The notes under the pieces are model-generated. The model saw only the letters and a program-made list of their open reading frames with translations. It did not search any database and was not told where the DNA came from. The position numbers and the translations under genes are program-made. A DNA stretch of 62,257 nt from DATAUK01 sp036268295 (GTDB lineage Bacteria; Actinomycetota; Actinomycetes; JAFAQI01): assembly GCA_036268295.1 (NCBI GenBank), contig DATAUK010000002.1, forward strand, positions 1-62,257, written 5' to 3'. Shown here piece by piece: positions 58,650 to 62,257 of this stretch; positions within the stretch are counted from its first letter, which is position 1, and the number at the start of each line of letters is the position of its first letter.

Positions 58650-58706
58650 CTTTTTAAGCAGGTCGTGGTCGCGCGCCCAAAACGCCCGTTGAAAGGTCTG
58701 ACAGAC

Positions 58707-59870
58707 ATGGCAGAAGCGGTCATTGTCGAGGCGGTTCGCACTCCGATCGGCAAGCGGAACGGCTGGCTCGCCGGGGTCCACGCGGCGCACGCTCTCGGTC
58801 ACGCACAGCGCGAGGTGATCGCCCGCGCCGGCATCGACCCGGTCGCTGTCGAGCAGGTCGTCGGCGGCTGCGTGACCCAGGGCGGCGAGCAGGGCGGCAG
58901 CATCACCCGCTACGCCTGGCTCTCCGCCGGGCTGCCGGCCTCGGCCGGGGTCACGACGATCGACTGCCAGTGCGGCTCGGCGCAGCAGGCCAACCACTTT
59001 ATCGCCGGGCTGATCGCCGCCGACGCGATCGACATCGGCATCGCGTGCGGCGTGGAGATGATGAGCCGGGTCGGGCTCGGGGCCGCGGTGTACGGCGGCC
59101 CGGGGGTGCCCCGCCCACCGGACTGGGACTTCGACCTTCCCGATCAGTTCACCGGCGCGGACCGGATCGCGAAGGACTTCGGCATCTCCCGCGAGGACCT
59201 CGACTACTGGGGACTGCAGTCGCAGCAGAAGGCGGCGCAGGCCTGGGCCGAGGAGCGGTTCAAGACCGAGATCGCACCGATCGAAGCGCCGGTGCTCGGC
59301 GAGGACGGCCAGCCGACCGGCGAGACCCGGCTCATCGACCGCGACCAGGGGCTGCGCGAGACCTCGATCGAGAAGCTGGCGGCGCTGAAGCCGGTGTTGG
59401 ACGGCGGCTTCCACACCGCCGGTACGTCGTCGCAGATCTCCGACGGCGCGGCCGCGGTGATGCTGATGTCGGCGAAGAAAGCCGCGGTGCTCGGCCTGAA
59501 GCCACGAGCGCGGATCGTCTCGCAGGCGCTGGTCGGCGACGAGCTCTACTACCACCTCAACGGCCCGGTTGCGGCGACGACGCGGGTCCTTGACCGGGCC
59601 GGCATGACGATCAGCGACATCGACCTCTTCGAGGTCAACGAGGCGTTCGCCGCGGTTGTCGTCAACTGGGCGCGGCAGCACAAGGTCGACGTCGAGAAAG
59701 TCAACGTCAACGGCGGCGCGATCGCGCTCGGCCACCCGGTCGGCTCGACCGGCAGCCGGTTGATCACCACCGCGCTGCACGAGCTCGAGCGCACTGGCGG
59801 CAGCACCGCCCTGATCTCGATGTGCGCCGGCGGCGCGCTCGCGACCGGCACGATCATCGAAAGGCTCTGA
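58707..59870 (+). CDS. fadA5: Steroid beta-ketoacyl-CoA thiolase, FadA5-like
   Basis: The 387-residue thiolase starts at ATG 58707 behind GAAAGG. It carries VEAVRTPIGKRNGWLAG, the nucleophile region TIDCQCGSAQQANH (Cys about residue 87), HTAGTSSQISDGAAAV, NVNGGAIALGHPVGSTGSR (His about 341) and CAGGALATGTIIERL (second Cys about 373). It agrees closely with mycobacterial FadA5, which thiolytically removes acetyl- and propionyl-CoA units from the sterol side chain. It leads the plus-strand arm of the KstR-boxed divergon. Confidence 0.94.
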   Translation: MAEAVIVEAVRTPIGKRNGWLAGVHAAHALGHAQREVIARAGIDPVAVEQVVGGCVTQGGEQGGSITRYAWLSAGLPASAGVTTIDCQCGSAQQANHFIAGLIAADAIDIGIACGVEMMSRVGLGAAVYGGPGVPRPPDWDFDLPDQFTGADRIAKDFGISREDLDYWGLQSQQKAAQAWAEERFKTEIAPIEAPVLGEDGQPTGETRLIDRDQGLRETSIEKLAALKPVLDGGFHTAGTSSQISDGAAAVMLMSAKKAAVLGLKPRARIVSQALVGDELYYHLNGPVAATTRVLDRAGMTISDIDLFEVNEAFAAVVVNWARQHKVDVEKVNVNGGAIALGHPVGSTGSRLITTALHELERTGGSTALISMCAGGALATGTIIERL

Positions 59871-59871
59871 G

Positions 59872-60660
59872 TTGTCTCACCTCGAGGTCGAGCAGCGCGA
59901 CCATGTCCTGGTCCTGACCATGAACCGGCCCGAGGCCAGGAACGCGCTGTCGCCGGAGATGATCGTCGGCCTCGCCGATGCCTGGGACCGGATCGACTCC
60001 GACGAGCAGATCCGCTGCGCGATCCTGACCGGCGCCGGCGGCTACTTCTGCTCGGGCGCCGACCTCAAAGCGATGAACGACGCGCAGAACACCTCCGACG
60101 CCGCCAAGCGCACCCGCGAGGACGCCGGGCTCGCCTGGAAGGCGCTGCTGCGAAGCCACCGGCTCACCAAGCCGTTGATCGCCGCCGTCGAGGGCTTCGC
60201 GCTGGCCGGCGGCACCGAGATCCTGCAAGCGACCGACATCCGGGTCGCCGGCGAAAGTGCGGTGTTCGGGCTCACCGAGGTCACCCGCGGACTGTTCCCG
60301 CTCGGTGGGTCGACGGTCCGGCTCCGCCGCCAGATCGGCTACACCAAGGCGATGGAGATGCTGCTCGTCGGCGAGCGGGTGCCGGCCGCCGAAGCCGAGC
60401 GGATCGGGCTGATCGGCCGGGTCGTCCCCGACGGCGAGGCGCTGGCGACAGCGCTCGAGATCGCCGCAAAGGTCGCTGCCAATGCACCGCTGTCCGTGCA
60501 GGCGATCAAGCGATCGGTGCAGGAGACCGAGGGCCTTGCGGAGGCCGAGGCATTGAAGCTGGAGCTCGAGATCGGGCTGCCGATCTTCGGCACCGCCGAT
60601 GCCCGCGAAGGCACGCTCGCATTCAAGGAGAAGCGCACGCCGCACTACGAAGGTCGCTGA
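59872..60660 (+). CDS. echA19: Enoyl-CoA hydratase, EchA19-like
   Basis: The 262-residue crotonase starts at TTG 59872, two bases after the fadA5 stop. It has VLTMNRPEARNALSPEM, ILTGAGGYFCSGADLKAM (about residues 53-70), RLTKPLIAAVEGFALAGG (about 96-113) and TDIRVAGESAVFGLTEVT. It agrees closely with mycobacterial EchA19, a sterol side-chain enoyl-CoA hydratase. The catalytic Glu is expected in the ALAGGTEILQATD and GLTEVTRG segments. It is co-transcribed with fadA5. Confidence 0.9.
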   Translation: MSHLEVEQRDHVLVLTMNRPEARNALSPEMIVGLADAWDRIDSDEQIRCAILTGAGGYFCSGADLKAMNDAQNTSDAAKRTREDAGLAWKALLRSHRLTKPLIAAVEGFALAGGTEILQATDIRVAGESAVFGLTEVTRGLFPLGGSTVRLRRQIGYTKAMEMLLVGERVPAAEAERIGLIGRVVPDGEALATALEIAAKVAANAPLSVQAIKRSVQETEGLAEAEALKLELEIGLPIFGTADAREGTLAFKEKRTPHYEGR

Positions 60661-60661
60661 G

Positions 60662-61324
60662 GTGGACGAGCCCGCCACGGTGTCAGCCCCAGGGCGCGAC
60701 CCGCTCGCGGAGCGGCTCGGTGACTCGCTGCGACGACTGATGGATGCGGCCGTCGTGACGAGCGCCGGCAACGACGAACTGCGAGCGGCGATCGAGGCGA
60801 TCGACGCGGTCACGCTTCGGCTCGAAGGCACCGACGGCGCGTTGCTCCGCGCGGCGATGCCGTGGCCGCCGCCGGAGCAGATGCGCCGGGGTGACCGCGC
60901 GCACAACCCGGTGATCGGCGCCGCCAACCCGATTGCACCGCCGATGGCGATCCGGGTGCTCGACGACAACTCGGTCATCAGCGAGATCACGATGCGCCCG
61001 ATCCACGAGGGACCGCCGGGAGCAGTTCACGGCGGCTGGGTCGCCTCGCTGCTCGACCAGCTGCTCGGCGTTGCCAACACGATCGTCAACATCGGCGGCG
61101 TGACCGCCGAGCTGACAGTTCGCTACCGACGGGCGACGCCGTACGGCGTGCCGCTGACCATCCGGGCCCGGACCGACTCGGCCGAGGGCCGCAAGATCTT
61201 CGCCAGCGGCGAGATCTTGGCCGACGGTGTGGTGACCGCCGAGGCGCGCGGGGTGTTCATCCGCCCGTCGGCGCAGCGATTCGCCCAGCTCCAGCAGGTC
61301 GTCAAAGATCGCACTGAGGGCTGA
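60662..61324 (+). CDS. Hot-dog-fold thioesterase, PaaI-like
   Basis: The 220-residue protein starts at GTG 60662, 1 base after the echA19 stop. The C-terminal half (about residues 100-205) is a PaaI-type hot-dog domain with the signature GPPGAVHGGWVASLLDQLLGVANT (HGGW core), TAELTVRYRRATPYGVPL and RKIFASGEILADGVVTAEARGVFI. It probably hydrolyses acyl-CoA and may relieve CoA trapping during sterol side-chain oxidation. The N-terminal about 90 residues are helical and unassigned. Confidence 0.85.
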   Translation: MDEPATVSAPGRDPLAERLGDSLRRLMDAAVVTSAGNDELRAAIEAIDAVTLRLEGTDGALLRAAMPWPPPEQMRRGDRAHNPVIGAANPIAPPMAIRVLDDNSVISEITMRPIHEGPPGAVHGGWVASLLDQLLGVANTIVNIGGVTAELTVRYRRATPYGVPLTIRARTDSAEGRKIFASGEILADGVVTAEARGVFIRPSAQRFAQLQQVVKDRTEG

Positions 61325-61339
61325 GCCGGCCAGGTAGTC

Positions 61340-61356
61340 AGACAGCGACGCTGTCT
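61340..61356. terminator. Small hairpin between convergent genes
   Basis: AGACAGCG-A-CGCTGTCT (61340-61356) is a perfect 8-base palindrome around one base. It lies 15 bases beyond the thioesterase stop and 33 bases from the convergent methyltransferase stop. It may be a bidirectional terminator. No T-tract. Confidence 0.4.
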
Positions 61357-61389
61357 CCGGTGTCAGCGCACCCCACTGACCGCCGGCCG

Positions 61390-62148
61390 CTACCTCGGGA
61401 CGCGGTCGGCGCGCCAGCACCAGGTGCGCATCGGGAAGTCGACCTCGGACTGGCCCGGAAAACGATCGTGAAGGTTTGCGCGCGCGGTGCTGAGCACCAC
61501 CTCGCGCTCCTCGGCCGGCGCGGTAATGACGCCGCTGTAGGTCGCGGTGAGTTCGACGACGTCATCGATCGTCATGCGACGGGTGAAGTTGAACAGCCGG
61601 CGGTCGACGTGGACGAACTCGCCCTCGTCGGAGGCAAGCACCTCGCGGCGTTGCCGCTCGCGATCGGCGGCAGCACCGTCCTCGTGGCGTTGCTGCGGCA
61701 GCCGGTCGAGATCATGCACCCAGTCGATCTCACGATCGCGGCCGGAGCGCAGCACGCCGAACCGGCCACCGTCCTTGAGGACCCGGGCGATCTCCGGGAC
61801 CGCGCGCTCCGGATCGAGCCAGTGCCAGGCCGAGGAGATGAACAGCGCATCGACGATCGCGTCGGGCAGCGGGATCGCCTCACCGAGACCGTCGACCACA
61901 TCGACCTCCGGCGACTTGGCGCTGAGCACCGCCCGCATCTGGGGATCAGGCTCGACCGCAATGACGTGCGGGATCCGCTCGGCGAGCGCGCGGGTGAGCA
62001 ATCCGGTGCCGGCAGCGAGATCGACCGCCGTCTCGCAACCATCCGGGATCAGCCAGTCGAGCGCCGCCGGTGCCGGGCCTGGCCGGAGTCGGTCGTAGTC
62101 GGCCGCGATCGACCCGAAGGACCTCGCCCGCTCCGCTCTCGTCGCCAT
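61390..62148 (-). CDS. Class I SAM-dependent methyltransferase
   Basis: The 252-residue protein has the SAM-binding motif I AVDLAAGTGLLTRALAER (about residues 41-58), the acidic VIAVEPDPQMRAVL, DALFISSAWHWLDPERAV (motif of the UbiE/Methyltransf_11 group) and RVLKDGGRFGVL. The substrate is unknown. ATG 62148 is preferred over GTG 62157 because TAGCGT (62156-62161, minus) ends 7 bases before ATG and would overlap an upstream GTG, which suggests a leaderless transcript. The same TAG is the stop codon of the partial upstream gene. Confidence 0.85.
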   Translation of the reverse strand: MATRAERARSFGSIAADYDRLRPGPAPAALDWLIPDGCETAVDLAAGTGLLTRALAERIPHVIAVEPDPQMRAVLSAKSPEVDVVDGLGEAIPLPDAIVDALFISSAWHWLDPERAVPEIARVLKDGGRFGVLRSGRDREIDWVHDLDRLPQQRHEDGAAADRERQRREVLASDEGEFVHVDRRLFNFTRRMTIDDVVELTATYSGVITAPAEEREVVLSTARANLHDRFPGQSEVDFPMRTWCWRADRVPR

Positions 62149-62158
62149 GCCCGCCACG

Positions 62159-62257
62159 CTATGCGCAACCGGTTGTCGATATTGCAGGCGGTCGGTCGCC
62201 GAAGAGATGAACCGTCCGCAGTAGGTCCTGGCCGCGTTCCGCGGCGCGCAGCGCCTG
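62159..62257 (-). CDS. C-terminal 32 residues of an unknown protein
   Basis: A minus-strand frame enters from the right edge and reads QALRAAERGQDLLRTVHLFG and onward to a stop TAG at 62159-62161. It has an alpha-helical charged stretch and ends STTGCA. It is open across all 99 bases and has GC-rich third positions, so I take it as the end of a real gene. It is too short to assign. Confidence 0.4.
   Translation of the reverse strand, partial: QALRAAERGQDLLRTVHLFGDRPPAISTTGCA

Overview
The window is GC-rich throughout, with strongly GC-biased third codon positions, GTG and TTG starts, 13E12-type HNH genes, an AfsR/SARP regulator, GpgS and WS/DGAT acyltransferase genes. This points to a sterol-degrading actinobacterium. 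The genus cannot be fixed from the sequence. No rRNA, tRNA, CRISPR array, insertion sequence or prophage was recognised. Most of the window is tightly packed coding sequence, and no stretch over 300 bases lacks a gene.

Left third (1 to about 24.4 kb), mixed housekeeping and accessory genes: the N-terminus of a secreted protein, two lipoproteins (one apparently frameshifted), a 13E12/HNH protein behind two DnaA-box-like sites, a GT2/Nudix pair, a sulfotransferase, an SRPBCC protein, menB, a 1032-residue AfsR-like regulator, a 1315-residue secreted sedolisin, a YCII/ECF sigma pair, an ogt-type methyltransferase, a secreted glycosidase with PKD domains, and a TetR-led group holding a phosphotransferase, an unrecognised beta-rich protein and an epimerase. 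It ends with gpgS, a cysteine-rich SufR-like regulator, DUF2231 and folE.

Middle (26.4 to 48.2 kb), acyl-CoA catabolism: echA20-ipdA-ipdB-ipdC occur in the order known from the mycobacterial steroid C/D-ring (HIP) pathway. They are divergent from an ipdF-like SDR and a TetR gene. Next comes a divergent acyl-CoA dehydrogenase pair, whose plus-strand arm runs into an operon with a CaiB-type CoA-transferase, two MaoC-like proteins and a second dehydrogenase. A related operator motif, perfect in one case, lies at the two divergent promoters and over the TetR start. After that come a serine hydrolase, an F420-type oxidoreductase, a fused FadE34/ChsE3-like dehydrogenase with a perfect KstR-type box, lipid hydrolases, a WS/DGAT enzyme, a GNAT and an LPXTG surface protein.

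Right end (48.3 to 61.3 kb), sterol side-chain operon: a ten-gene minus-strand operon runs cyp125-like, two DUF35 proteins, ltp4-like, ltp3-like, hydroxysteroid dehydrogenase, chsE4-like, chsE5-like, fadD19-like, kstR. It is divergent from fadA5-echA19-thioesterase across two KstR-type boxes. Together these would activate, oxidise and shorten the sterol side chain, while the ipd block handles the remaining rings. The ring A/B enzymes and sterol importer are not in the window.

Many genes lack a Shine-Dalgarno sequence and have a TANNNT box ending 6 to 8 bases before the start codon, which indicates widespread leaderless transcription. The most interesting regulatory features are the TetR operator system of the ipd block and a cytoplasmic HTH-PASTA protein whose -10 box lies in a perfect 18-bp palindrome.
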